Shown here: piece by piece, positions 50,306 to 59,041 of the stretch
How positions within the stretch are numbered: the stretch's first letter is position 1
How the letters are laid out: each line of letters opens with the position of its first letter
NCBI RefSeq assembly: GCF_036226525.1
Contig: NZ_CP108487.1
Location: 3,472,001 to 3,536,000 of the forward strand
DNA length: 64,000 bases
Origin: Kribbella sp. NBC_01245
Lineage (GTDB): Bacteria; Actinomycetota; Actinomycetes; Propionibacteriales; Kribbellaceae
Direction: 5' to 3'
Notes under the pieces: model-generated
What the model was told of the DNA's origin: nothing
The model's database searches: none
Seen by the model: only the letters and a program-made list of their open reading frames with translations
Program-made: the position numbers and the translations under genes

Positions 50306-53300
50306 TCAGCCAGTTTTAAAACCGGTCTCCGCGGCACTGGGGAAGGGGGCGGGCTCTACGTCTAGCTCGCCCATGCGGAGGCTGTAGGTGCGGTAGGCCC
50401 GGCGTGCTTCGCCGTGGGCGCCTGAGGCGACTAGGGAGGTCACCAGCGCCAGGTGGGCCCGTTCGTCGTACTGGTCGCGCTGGAGAACGCGGAGCAGGTA
50501 ACCCGCCGCAGCGTCGTGGTCGTACCCAGCGGTCGCTCTAGCCGCCAACTGCCGCGCCACCCGGACGTAGAGCGCCCGAGCCTCCTCGCGCAGACCCGCG
50601 GCCCAGTCGGCGTACAGGTCCTCCTCCAGGAAGTCACCGCTGTACGACGCCTCGGCTGCTCGCAGCAGGCGGGTACTACGGCCCGCGTCGGCGGTGTCGA
50701 GACCGGCCCGGGCGTCGCGTAGGAAGGCCTCGACGTCCACTGCGATCTGGTCACCGTCGAGCCAGGCAGTTGCTCGGTCTGCTCCGACGTACTGATCGGC
50801 CGGGTACTTCTTCTCCGGGTCGAGCACAGACCGCACAGTCGACAGGGCGACGGACAACCGCGGCGACGCGACACTCTCGTCCTCGTCCGGCCAGAGCAGG
50901 TCCAGCAACTGCGCACGCGCCGTCGGACGGCACCGCTTGGTTACAAGGATCTTCAGGAGGTCTCGGGCCTTCTTGGACGGCCACTCGTTCAACTGCACGG
51001 CCTTGCCGTCGCGCAGTACTCGGAAGCCGCCAAGACACTCAATACGAACAGCGGGCGGCCCTGTCTGCTCGCTGACCGCAAGGGCCTCTGCAGCATGCCT
51101 AGTCGCCCCTGCAGCCAGGAACCGCTCACGAGCGCGAAGAGCCAGCTCACGCGCCTCAGACCCGCTAGAGCGACGTGCGAGCATCAGCTCCGCCCGGGCC
51201 TCCCCCAGCGGGTCCCCGATCTCCCGACGAATGTTCAGCACCTCATGTACGTCGCCCTGGTTAGCCGCCGCTAGAAGTTCTAGAGCGTCCGCCAGACCGC
51301 ACCGATCGCGTCGCCGCCTGCAGAGGGCTGCAGCCTCGTCGGCGGCATCAGTCGCTCCTACGGGATCCCCACTGTGCAAGGCAACCCAGCCAAGTGCCAC
51401 CAGCGCGCCAGACTGCCCAAGGACGGGCCCGAACGACACTGCACGCCTAGCCAACTGTGCGAGCTCCACAGCGCGATCAGGCTCTTCCTCCGCCAGCACG
51501 CGGGCCAACCCGGACAGCGCGGGCACTAGCGCCTGCAAGTCCTTGGCGTCGCCCACCATCGTTATGGCCTCTTCGTAGCAGGCCCGGGCCGTTGCTAGGT
51601 CTCCCCGCTCGCGGTAGACCTCACCAAGCCCAGCTAGTGGCTGTGCCGCCCGCTTCGAGTCCAGCCGCTGGAAGACCTCACGGGATGCCTCGAGCTCGCC
51701 AATGGCCTCGTCCAGTCGTCCGAGCCGCAGCAGGGCCTCACCCCGGTTGTTGAGGGCCAGACCGCGGTAGATGGCGAATCCGGCCCGGGCGGACAACTCC
51801 AGGGCGATATCGAGCTCCGCGATGGCCAGGGCGTAGTTGCCCTCGCCGTTGTGATGCGAACCCCGGTTCACCCGGATCCGGATGACCTGCAGCAGATCGC
51901 CGGCCTGTTCGGCATAGTCGAGCGCCCGCAGGTAATTGCTGGCGTTGCCGCGCGGATCGCTGTCGCTCGCGGCCAGCATCGCCAGCACGGTGTGAGCGGC
52001 CGCGAGCGCGCGCGGATCCCCTGCCCGGCGTGCGGCGTCATGCCCGGCCGCGGCAAGTCGCCGGCACTCCTCGAACTCACCGCGGACCCAGTGCGCCCCC
52101 GCCCACCAGGCCTGCAACATCCCTTCGTCCGCGAGGTGCTGCCCATCGATCCGGCCCCGGCTGTACGTCGCGACGGCCAGGTCCGTCCGACCGCGCAAGT
52201 GGTGGATCTGCCCTAGCCGCCAGGCCACGCCCGCGTCGATCGAACCGGTGGCCGGGATGATCCGGTCGAAACAACGCTCGGCGCCGGCCCAATCGCCGAG
52301 GACTTGGCGCGCTTCGCCTTCCAGTTGGTCGATCGCGGCGTCGCGCAGGTCGGGCGGCAGCTCCTCGATGGCCCGCACGACGCTCTCGGGGCGGCCCTGC
52401 GTGATCATGGCCTGACCCCGGTCCCGGATCAGCTTCGCCGCCCGCGAATGGTCGACCGGCAAGAGGCAGGCCAGCGCATCCGGCAATTCGCCCGCCTGCT
52501 CGAACCATGCACCGGCCTGCCGCATCAGGCTCGCCAGCTCATCCGGCGCCAACGGGATCCGGGCCCGGGCGAACTCCCGCACCAACGGGTTGAGCTGATA
52601 GCTGTCGCCTGCCGTGACGAGTAGACCTCGTGTATGCAGTTCCTCCAGTATGTCGCTCGCGCCCTCGAGCCCGATCGCCTGACAGAGCTCGGGCCCGAAT
52701 CGCGGCAACTCCGCCACGCGCGCCACCAGCCGCCGTACCCGCTCGGGCTCTGCCGCGAAGATCTCCTCGGCCAGGAAGTCGTACACCGGGCCATCCGGCC
52801 GGAGCGCCCGGGTCAACCGGTCCTGGCGCTGCTCGGCGGGCGTCGTCCGCAACGCCTCCACCGCAAGCCGTACGGCGGCAGGCCAGCCACGGACCGCGGC
52901 GTGCAACCTTCCCGTTAGCGCCTCACCGCCGTCACCGAGCACCGCCTCGGCCACGGCCCAGGTCTCGGGCCCGGTGAACGCGAGCGTCGGCCCGTCGATC
53001 TCGAGCACTTGCCCTCGGCCCCGAAGCCGGTCGATCCCGAATGGCAGCGGCGTACGCGAGGCGAGCACGAGGTGCAGGTTGGCCGGGGCCACCCGGACGA
53101 GGGCCTCGATCAACCGCGAGGCCGGATCGCCGGGCGCGATCTCCTGCAGGTCGTCGATGACCAGCACCAGGTCACCGGTGAGGTGTTCCTCGAGGGCGTC
53201 GGCCAGGACAGCGGCGTACGCCAGGGCGCGGGTCTGCTGCTCGGCGTCCGCATCGGGACCGCGCGCGCCCTGCAGTTCGGCGGTCAGCACGGCCGAGATC

Positions 53301-53575
53301 CCCGGCACCTTGAGCCGTAAGGCCTCGACCAGGCCCGTCACCATCGCCGCGAGCGACCCGTCATCGGAGCGAACGGTGAACCACGCGCACGAACGCTCCG
53401 CCGCCCACGACGCGAGCAACGTCGACTTGCCGAACCCCGCGTCGGCGACGACCGCGGTGAGCCGGCGGCCCGCTCCTTCGTCGAGCAGCGCGAGCAGGCG
53501 CGGGCGCTCCACCGTGCCCCCCGGCACCTCCTGTGGCACCGCCCGTCCCGTAGTCCGGCGACGCTGCGCAGCCAT
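50306..53575 (-). CDS. large ATP-binding BTAD-domain transcriptional regulator
   Basis: The 1089-aa protein has a STAND-type ATPase (Walker A with Lys50 in ADAGFGKSTLL; Walker B LVLVIDDLQEI near 150), a long stretch of TPR-like helices (about 430-820), and a C-terminal winged helix plus BTAD domain (VRIECLGGFRVLRDG from about 840; AARATAGYDHDAAAGYLLRV). This layout mixes MalT-like and SARP/BTAD features. It likely activates genes in response to an unknown signal. GGGAGG sets the start at 53575. No biosynthetic cluster is adjacent. Confidence 0.88.
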   Translation of the reverse strand: MAAQRRRTTGRAVPQEVPGGTVERPRLLALLDEGAGRRLTAVVADAGFGKSTLLASWAAERSCAWFTVRSDDGSLAAMVTGLVEALRLKVPGISAVLTAELQGARGPDADAEQQTRALAYAAVLADALEEHLTGDLVLVIDDLQEIAPGDPASRLIEALVRVAPANLHLVLASRTPLPFGIDRLRGRGQVLEIDGPTLAFTGPETWAVAEAVLGDGGEALTGRLHAAVRGWPAAVRLAVEALRTTPAEQRQDRLTRALRPDGPVYDFLAEEIFAAEPERVRRLVARVAELPRFGPELCQAIGLEGASDILEELHTRGLLVTAGDSYQLNPLVREFARARIPLAPDELASLMRQAGAWFEQAGELPDALACLLPVDHSRAAKLIRDRGQAMITQGRPESVVRAIEELPPDLRDAAIDQLEGEARQVLGDWAGAERCFDRIIPATGSIDAGVAWRLGQIHHLRGRTDLAVATYSRGRIDGQHLADEGMLQAWWAGAHWVRGEFEECRRLAAAGHDAARRAGDPRALAAAHTVLAMLAASDSDPRGNASNYLRALDYAEQAGDLLQVIRIRVNRGSHHNGEGNYALAIAELDIALELSARAGFAIYRGLALNNRGEALLRLGRLDEAIGELEASREVFQRLDSKRAAQPLAGLGEVYRERGDLATARACYEEAITMVGDAKDLQALVPALSGLARVLAEEEPDRAVELAQLARRAVSFGPVLGQSGALVALGWVALHSGDPVGATDAADEAAALCRRRRDRCGLADALELLAAANQGDVHEVLNIRREIGDPLGEARAELMLARRSSGSEARELALRARERFLAAGATRHAAEALAVSEQTGPPAVRIECLGGFRVLRDGKAVQLNEWPSKKARDLLKILVTKRCRPTARAQLLDLLWPDEDESVASPRLSVALSTVRSVLDPEKKYPADQYVGADRATAWLDGDQIAVDVEAFLRDARAGLDTADAGRSTRLLRAAEASYSGDFLEEDLYADWAAGLREEARALYVRVARQLAARATAGYDHDAAAGYLLRVLQRDQYDERAHLALVTSLVASGAHGEARRAYRTYSLRMGELDVEPAPFPSAAETGFKTG

Positions 53576-53686
53576 CCCGCCTCCCTCTGCTGTCGACCCA
53601 AGGACAGCAGGTCCGGGAGGCGCCCGCAAGCACCTTTCGGCCAGCCGCCGTCGGCTGGCCCGGCGGCGCCCGTAAGGTGGGTGATC

Positions 53687-54295
53687 ATGAACGACCGGCT
53701 GGTGTGGATCGACTGTGAAATGACCGGCCTCGACTTAGTGGCCGACGCCCTGATCGAGGTTGCCGTACTTGTCACGGACTATGAACTGAACGTGCTGGGT
53801 GACGGCATCGATCTGGTGATCGCGCCACCCCCGGAAGCCCTTGCGCAGATGGGCGATTTCGTCCGCGACATGCACACCGGCTCCGGCCTGCTCGAGGAAC
53901 TGCCCAACGGCATCACGCTGGCGGACGCCGAGCAGCAGGTGCTCGACTTCATCTCCGGCTACGTGCCCGAACCGCGCAAGGCCGCGCTGGCCGGCAACTC
54001 CGTCGGCACCGACCGCACCTTCCTGGTCCGGGACATGCCGCGGGTCGAGGCGCACCTGCACTACCGCAACGTGGACGTCTCCTCGATCAAGGAACTCGTC
54101 CGCCGCTGGTACCCGAGGGTCTACTACGCGACGCCGGCCAAGAACGGCAACCACCGCGCGCTGGCCGACATCACCGAGAGCATCTCGGAGCTGCGGTACT
54201 ACCGGCAGACCGTTTTCGTGCCCCAGCCCGGGCCCGACAGCGACACCGCGCGGGCCGCGGCCAGCCTGGTTTCGGGCCCGATTTCGTCCCTCTGA
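53687..54295 (+). CDS. orn: oligoribonuclease
   Basis: The 202-aa protein is a DEDDh 3'-5' exonuclease (WIDCEMTGLD, GNSVGTDRTFL, NHRALADITES) that degrades two- to five-base RNAs and ends the pGpG step of c-di-GMP turnover. ATG at 53687 is preferred over a GTG two codons earlier because AAGGTGG is well placed. The tRNA-His gene follows within 50 bases, a known neighbour in actinobacteria. Confidence 0.95.
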   Translation: MNDRLVWIDCEMTGLDLVADALIEVAVLVTDYELNVLGDGIDLVIAPPPEALAQMGDFVRDMHTGSGLLEELPNGITLADAEQQVLDFISGYVPEPRKAALAGNSVGTDRTFLVRDMPRVEAHLHYRNVDVSSIKELVRRWYPRVYYATPAKNGNHRALADITESISELRYYRQTVFVPQPGPDSDTARAAASLVSGPISSL

Positions 54296-54340
54296 CAACC
54301 GCCGCTATGATTACCCAGCCGCCGCGAGAGCGACGACATG

Positions 54341-54416
54341 GTGGGTGTAGCTCAGCTGGTAGAGCACTTGGTTGTGGTCCAGGTGGCCGCGGGTTCGAGT
54401 CCCGTCACTCACCCCA
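54341..54416 (+). tRNA. tRNA-His (GTG)
   Basis: A full cloverleaf reads from GTGGGTG (54341) to CACTCAC (54412), with D-arm AGCTCAGCTGGTAGAGC, anticodon loop TTGTGGT (anticodon GTG) and T-arm GCGGGTTCGAGTCCCGT. The acceptor has one G-U pair. C73 is followed by an encoded CCA. Confidence 0.95.
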
Positions 54417-54424
54417 TGCAGGAG

Positions 54425-54462
54425 ACGAACGGCTTCGCCCTCGGGGCGGGGCCGTTCGTCGT
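54425..54462 (+). terminator. hairpin after tRNA-His
   Basis: GACGAACGGC pairs with GCCGTTCGTC around a loop rich in C and G. It lies about ten bases after the tRNA and probably ends its transcript. Confidence 0.55.
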
Positions 54463-54508
54463 TCAGGTGCCCGCCGTTCGTCGCCGGGCCGGCCGGAGGG
54501 GCTTGAGC

Positions 54509-55012
54509 ATGGCAGGTCGTGACATCCGCGTCGCGTACGCCGGTGCCATCGTCGTCACCACTCTGATCGGCCTCCTGTCCTTCAGCGTCTTCGTCCTGGC
54601 GCAGGTCTTCGGCGGCTCCCCCTCCCCCGATCCACAGCCTGTCGCTGAGCAGCCGGTCGTCACCTCGGTCACGCCTTCGCCGACGACCGGCTGGGTGGAG
54701 AAGCGCGCGACGATCGTTGGCGTGCGGGCCGGGAAGAAGAACCCGCGCGCGCTCGTCATGGTCGTGGCCCTGCCGGTCGGATCACCCGGCTGTGCGCGCG
54801 GGCTGCACGCGCGCATCATCGACGAGACGTCGACCGAGGTAGCCGTGGAGACGCGGGTTTCGAGTCTGCGTCGTCGCTGCGAGGTCATCTCGAAGACCAT
54901 CGCAGCCACCGCCCGCGAGCCGCTCGGCGATCGACGGCTGATCGTGAACGGCGACGCGTGGACGCGCAACGCCAAAGGCAGCTACCGCCGCTGCGGCGCC
55001 ACCTGCGGCTAG
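54509..55012 (+). CDS. single-pass membrane protein of unknown function
   Basis: The 167-aa protein has one N-terminal membrane segment (AGAIVVTTLIGLLSFSVFVL), a Pro-rich linker and an extracellular domain with several Cys (PGCARGL, RRRCEVIS, RRCGATCG) that could form disulfides. GGAGGGG before the ATG at 54509 fixes the start; an earlier frame would overlap the tRNA. No domain recognised. Confidence 0.65.
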   Translation: MAGRDIRVAYAGAIVVTTLIGLLSFSVFVLAQVFGGSPSPDPQPVAEQPVVTSVTPSPTTGWVEKRATIVGVRAGKKNPRALVMVVALPVGSPGCARGLHARIIDETSTEVAVETRVSSLRRRCEVISKTIAATAREPLGDRRLIVNGDAWTRNAKGSYRRCGATCG

Positions 55013-55145
55013 TCCCCGTTCCTGCGGCTAACCCCCGGGCCGAAGTGTCAGCACTTTGACAGTTCGTTCGTCACCGACGTCAACGACGCCACGCTGCTGC
55101 CGTTCCACCATCGAGTCATCCGCTTTTCCCACCGAGGAGGACCCG

Positions 55146-56189
55146 ATGAACACCACCAAGAACACCCGACTCTTCCGAGCTTTCGCAGCCGGCGTGCTCG
55201 GCCTGGCCGGACTGGTCGGCGCCGCACTGCCCGCGTCGGCCTTCGACGGCGGCCCGCCACCGCCGCCCAGCGACGAAGATCCGGCCGGGACTTACCTGGA
55301 CCTGGCCGGCGGCAGCGCCAAGGTGACGCCGTACGGAAGCACGGAGTGGCAGGTCGACGTGACCGTGCATAACTTCGGGAACACCTACACCGCGCCGTTC
55401 ACCAACACCTTCCACGTGGACGGCACCACGCTGGTCGCCACCAGGTCGATGGGCAGCATCGCGTACCACGGATCCCGGACGGACTCGTTCCGGATCCCCC
55501 GCACCGGCTGTTTCGTCCAGTTGAAGCTGACCGTTGACTCGGGCAACGTGGTGACCGAGCGGTTGGAGAGCAACAACACGACGTGGCTGGTCGGTCAGGC
55601 GACGAACCCGTGCTCGACCGCACCCAAGTACACGATCAAGGCCGAGACGTTCCGGGCGGCCGACGAGAGCAGCTTCAACCAGGGCTCGGACGAACCGTTC
55701 TGGAACTTCAGCTCGGTCGGTACCTCCGGCACCGCCAGGACGACCCAGACCAAGGTCTTCTCCGGCGTCGACACCGGTGAGACCCACGCCTTCGCCTCGA
55801 CCGAGGGCTGCCTGTGGCGCACCTGCGGCGTGGGCGACTACGCGCCCAACGGCGTCGGAATGTCCGTGCAGTTGTGGGAGAAGGACCAGGGCGACATGAC
55901 CGCGAACCAGGCCAAGGCCGCGGAGTACTTCCGCTACGCCGGCTATATCGCCACGGCGGCCGGTGCACCGCCGTGGGTGACCAAGGCGATCCCGTACGTC
56001 GCTGAAGGCGTCAAGTGGGCAATGGAGTACCTCGAAGACGACCTGATGAAGACCGACACCTTCGCGTTCTCGCCGGCCGACCTGGCCGCCAAGGCTCCGC
56101 TCAAGGGTCAGTCGACCATCACCCCCCGCTACCTGGAGGGCGGGGGTGGCATCTACTACCTCAACCTGCGCGTCACCCGCGTGAGCTGA
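55146..56189 (+). CDS. secreted CARDB-like protein of unknown function
   Basis: The 347-aa protein has a Sec signal (FRAFAAGVLGLAGLVGAALP, cleavage near ASA-F), a Pro-rich spacer, and a CARDB-type beta domain (EWQVDVTVHNFGNTYTAPFT; LTVDSGNVVTERLESNN) often found in bacterial surface proteins. The C-terminal 180 residues have no match I know. GAGGAGG precedes the ATG. A strong terminator follows. Confidence 0.75.
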   Translation: MNTTKNTRLFRAFAAGVLGLAGLVGAALPASAFDGGPPPPPSDEDPAGTYLDLAGGSAKVTPYGSTEWQVDVTVHNFGNTYTAPFTNTFHVDGTTLVATRSMGSIAYHGSRTDSFRIPRTGCFVQLKLTVDSGNVVTERLESNNTTWLVGQATNPCSTAPKYTIKAETFRAADESSFNQGSDEPFWNFSSVGTSGTARTTQTKVFSGVDTGETHAFASTEGCLWRTCGVGDYAPNGVGMSVQLWEKDQGDMTANQAKAAEYFRYAGYIATAAGAPPWVTKAIPYVAEGVKWAMEYLEDDLMKTDTFAFSPADLAAKAPLKGQSTITPRYLEGGGGIYYLNLRVTRVS

Positions 56190-56194
56190 GCTGC

Positions 56195-56230
56195 CGAAAC
56201 CCCTCTCCGCCGTCGCGGAGAGGGGTTTCG
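56195..56230. terminator. bidirectional hairpin terminator
   Basis: CGAAACCCCTCTCCGC (56195-56210) pairs perfectly with 56215-56230 around CGTC. It lies between convergent genes ending at 56189 and 56236 and can serve both. Confidence 0.85.
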
Positions 56231-56235
56231 CCATG

Positions 56236-56883
56236 TCAGCGGGCGGTCTTGGCCAGGCCCGACGCGTCGAGCACAGTGATCCGGCCGCGAGCCACGACCA
56301 GCACCCCGTCGCGTTCGAACTCACCCAGCACCCGGTTGACGGTAGCCCGCGAGGTGCCTGCCAGGTTGGCGAGATCCTCCTGGGTGAGCGGGATCTCGGG
56401 CTCGTCGGCGTAGGTACCGGCCAGGTCGAGGAGGCGGCGAGCCACTCGTTTGTCCGCGGGCAAGTAGAGCGCCTCGACGAGATGCTCGGACAGCCGGCGT
56501 ACATAGTCGGCGAGCAGGTCGATCAGGACCTGGTCAATGGCAGCCCCCTCGGCGCGGAGCCGAGTGAACTGGGCCCGGTTCAGCGTCCAGGTCTCGGTCC
56601 GCTCCAGCGCGACGGCGGTCGCGGAACGAGTAGCCGCGTCGTCGAGCAGCGCCAGCTCACCGAACCCCTCGCCGGGACCGACGATGGTGAGTGTGGCCAC
56701 CTCACCTAGCGGAGTGGTGATGCGGATGGCGACGTGACCGCGCTTGACCAGATGAAGGGAGTCGCCCGGATCGCCCTCATGGAAGATCACCTCGCGGCGT
56801 GCGAACCGGCGGTGTCTGCCGCTCGCGAGCAGCTGACGGCGGGCTTCCGGAGTGAGCGATGCGAGCAGTGGCCAGTCAGCCAT
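56236..56883 (-). CDS. Crp/Fnr family transcriptional regulator
   Basis: The 215-aa protein has a cyclic-nucleotide-binding domain (about 15-120; GEGFGELALLDDAATRSATAV) and a C-terminal winged helix (LTQEDLANLAGTSRATVNRV). The FGELALLDDAATRSATA phosphate-binding cassette has the Arg and acidic residue placed to bind cAMP or cGMP. It starts four bases after the cyclase gene stop, so the two form a signalling operon. RBS GGGGGTGA. It is one of possibly several CRP-like proteins in the cell. Confidence 0.92.
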   Translation of the reverse strand: MADWPLLASLTPEARRQLLASGRHRRFARREVIFHEGDPGDSLHLVKRGHVAIRITTPLGEVATLTIVGPGEGFGELALLDDAATRSATAVALERTETWTLNRAQFTRLRAEGAAIDQVLIDLLADYVRRLSEHLVEALYLPADKRVARRLLDLAGTYADEPEIPLTQEDLANLAGTSRATVNRVLGEFERDGVLVVARGRITVLDASGLAKTAR

Positions 56884-56887
56884 CAGG

Positions 56888-58951
56888 TCACCCCCGCAAC
56901 GTCTCGAGGACAAAGGCAGCGACCGGCTCGCTCTTTCCTTTCACCGGGACCAGGCCGAGCGGGCGCAGGTCGGCACGATCGCCGAGCAGCTCCCGCGTTA
57001 TCGGCCCGATCACGACTTCGCCGGGCTCGGCCAGGGCTTGCAGGCGGGCGGCCAGGTTCGTCGTATCCCCGATCGCGGTGAAGTTGCGCATCTCGGCGCT
57101 GCCGATGTTGCCGACCAGGGCCGGTCCGCTGTTGACTCCGACCCGGAACGGCGGCCAGTCCCGCCCGGCCGCCACCTGCGCGGTCGCCTGCTGGAGCCGC
57201 AGCCCCGCGCGGGCCGCGCGGGCGGCGTGGTCGGCCTGCCGGACCGGGGCGTTGAAGACCGCCATCACCTCGTCGCCGACGAACTGCACGATCGTGCCGC
57301 CCTGCTCGAGAATGACCGGCACCGCGGCACCGAAGTACGCGTTGAGCATGGTTACGACCTGGTCGGGAGCGGTCCGCTCGGCGAACGGGGTGAATCCGCG
57401 CAGGTCTGCCATCAGCACGCTCACCTCGGCGATCGAACCGCCCAGGCCGGCCTGGCTCGGATCCGCCAGCAGCGCGGTGGCCACGTCGGGTGACATGTAC
57501 GAGCGGAACAGCCCGTCGAGCTGGTGGTAGAGCCGCGCGTTCTCGAGCACGATCGACAGCTGGCTGCCGAGTGAGCGGAGCAAGGAGCGATCGACCTCAC
57601 CGAAGGCGGCGTACGTCCGCTTCGCCTCCAGCACCCCGGCGGCATGGCCTTTCACGTCCAGCGGCACCAGGTAGCGGTGACCGTCCGGGCTTTCGACCGG
57701 CTCCAGAGACCTCAGCGCCTCGTCGCGGTCGGCATCAGCAGCGCCGGCGGGGCTCAGGTCGCGGCCGACGAGGGCGAGCGTGAGCCGATCGGGGGCGAAC
57801 GCGTCGGCCACGATGTCCATGGCGCGAGTCAGCAACTCGGCCTCGTCGCGGATGACGCGGGCATCGCGGCCGATCCTGACCAGTCCACCGAGGCGCTGGC
57901 GTTGGGTCCGTTCCGAGCCGAGCGCGCCGGCGCCGCGTTCGAGCACCTCCAGTTGCCGTTCGGTGAGGTTGAACCGAGCCGCCAACCGAGTCGCCACCCG
58001 CGACACCGGCTCACCAACTTGGCCCTCGGCCTGGCGCTGCATCGCGGTCGCCATCTCCTCGAGCGCCGCGGCGTGGTCCTGCCGGATCTGCTCGATCGTG
58101 CGGTCCAGGGCGACGCCGTGGAACAGCCCGGCCGGCGATCCTTCCCGGACGTACTGGACATAGGCGCTATAGGCAACGAACGCGAAGGCCGCGGTCATCA
58201 GCAGATGCCACTCCCACCACGACGCCTGCCAGTTCCGCCCGTACGCCACCGAGATCATCGCCTCGGCGAGCAGCACGAAGGCGGTCGTGATGCTGATCAG
58301 CATCACCGCGGGACGGCGGCGATGAAGACCGAAGTACCGCAGCGCGGCGTACAGATACAGCGCCGTGGCACCGAAGGCGGCGTACCGCAGCGGCCCAGCC
58401 GTGTCCTGCGGTGGAATCGCCCGGTCGAGCGGGGGCAGGCCGGCGAGCGACAGGACTCCCCAGGCGGCGAGAAGGACCAACACCACCACTCGCAGCGGTG
58501 TCCTGAGCCGCCGTACCCGCGCGGCGCCGGTCTGACCGAGCTCGAGCGAGGACGCGGCCGCGAGAACCGAGGCCAGGGCCAGCCCCACCGGGGTGGCGAA
58601 CACGAACCCGGCATTCGGACCCGACAGGATCACCTGCGGCGTCGCCAGCGCGTGCAGACCGAGGAATCCCGCGCTGATCACGAAGGCGATCGAGACCAGG
58701 AACAGCCGTGCGTCGTCTCGGCGAGCCGCGGCCCGGCTGATCAGCACGGCGAGAACGACGTTGACAACGGCGGTCACCAGCACGAGGCCGAAGTGGGCTC
58801 CGTGGTGCTCCCAGTGGACGTCGAACCGCGGTTGGCTGACCAGCAACCACAAGGCCACCAGGGGAATCACCAAGTGCAACGCCCAGACGGCGACGCGTAT
58901 CCACGCGGCGCTCGCGCCGCGCGTCGTCGCTGACCGCCCGATCCCCGTCAC
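56888..58951 (-). CDS. membrane class III adenylate/guanylate cyclase with GAF domain
   Basis: The 687-aa protein has about eight membrane segments in its first 280 residues, a short coiled linker, a GAF domain (about 370-480) and a class III nucleotide cyclase domain (about 505-680: MADLRGFTPFAERT and FVGDEVMAVFNAP hold the two metal-binding Asp; AIGDTTNLAARLQ follows). It would make cAMP or cGMP in response to a membrane or GAF signal. The GTG at 58951 has AGGAG upstream. Product specificity is unproven. The downstream CRP-like gene is its natural effector. Confidence 0.88.
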   Translation of the reverse strand: MTGIGRSATTRGASAAWIRVAVWALHLVIPLVALWLLVSQPRFDVHWEHHGAHFGLVLVTAVVNVVLAVLISRAAARRDDARLFLVSIAFVISAGFLGLHALATPQVILSGPNAGFVFATPVGLALASVLAAASSLELGQTGAARVRRLRTPLRVVVLVLLAAWGVLSLAGLPPLDRAIPPQDTAGPLRYAAFGATALYLYAALRYFGLHRRRPAVMLISITTAFVLLAEAMISVAYGRNWQASWWEWHLLMTAAFAFVAYSAYVQYVREGSPAGLFHGVALDRTIEQIRQDHAAALEEMATAMQRQAEGQVGEPVSRVATRLAARFNLTERQLEVLERGAGALGSERTQRQRLGGLVRIGRDARVIRDEAELLTRAMDIVADAFAPDRLTLALVGRDLSPAGAADADRDEALRSLEPVESPDGHRYLVPLDVKGHAAGVLEAKRTYAAFGEVDRSLLRSLGSQLSIVLENARLYHQLDGLFRSYMSPDVATALLADPSQAGLGGSIAEVSVLMADLRGFTPFAERTAPDQVVTMLNAYFGAAVPVILEQGGTIVQFVGDEVMAVFNAPVRQADHAARAARAGLRLQQATAQVAAGRDWPPFRVGVNSGPALVGNIGSAEMRNFTAIGDTTNLAARLQALAEPGEVVIGPITRELLGDRADLRPLGLVPVKGKSEPVAAFVLETLRG

Positions 58952-59041
58952 AGCAACTCCTCCCTTGGATCGTACGACGACCTGCGGCAGTCGGCTGGTT
59001 CGTCATTGCGATCGGTCGCACACAGGCCGATCATCAGGACC

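Noticed and set aside
50306..53575. BTAD regulator as marker of an antibiotic gene cluster
   Set aside because: No polyketide, peptide or tailoring genes are nearby in the window.
54341..54416. tRNA-His as an integration site
   Set aside because: No integrase, no duplicated tRNA 3' end, and the neighbours are normal chromosomal genes.
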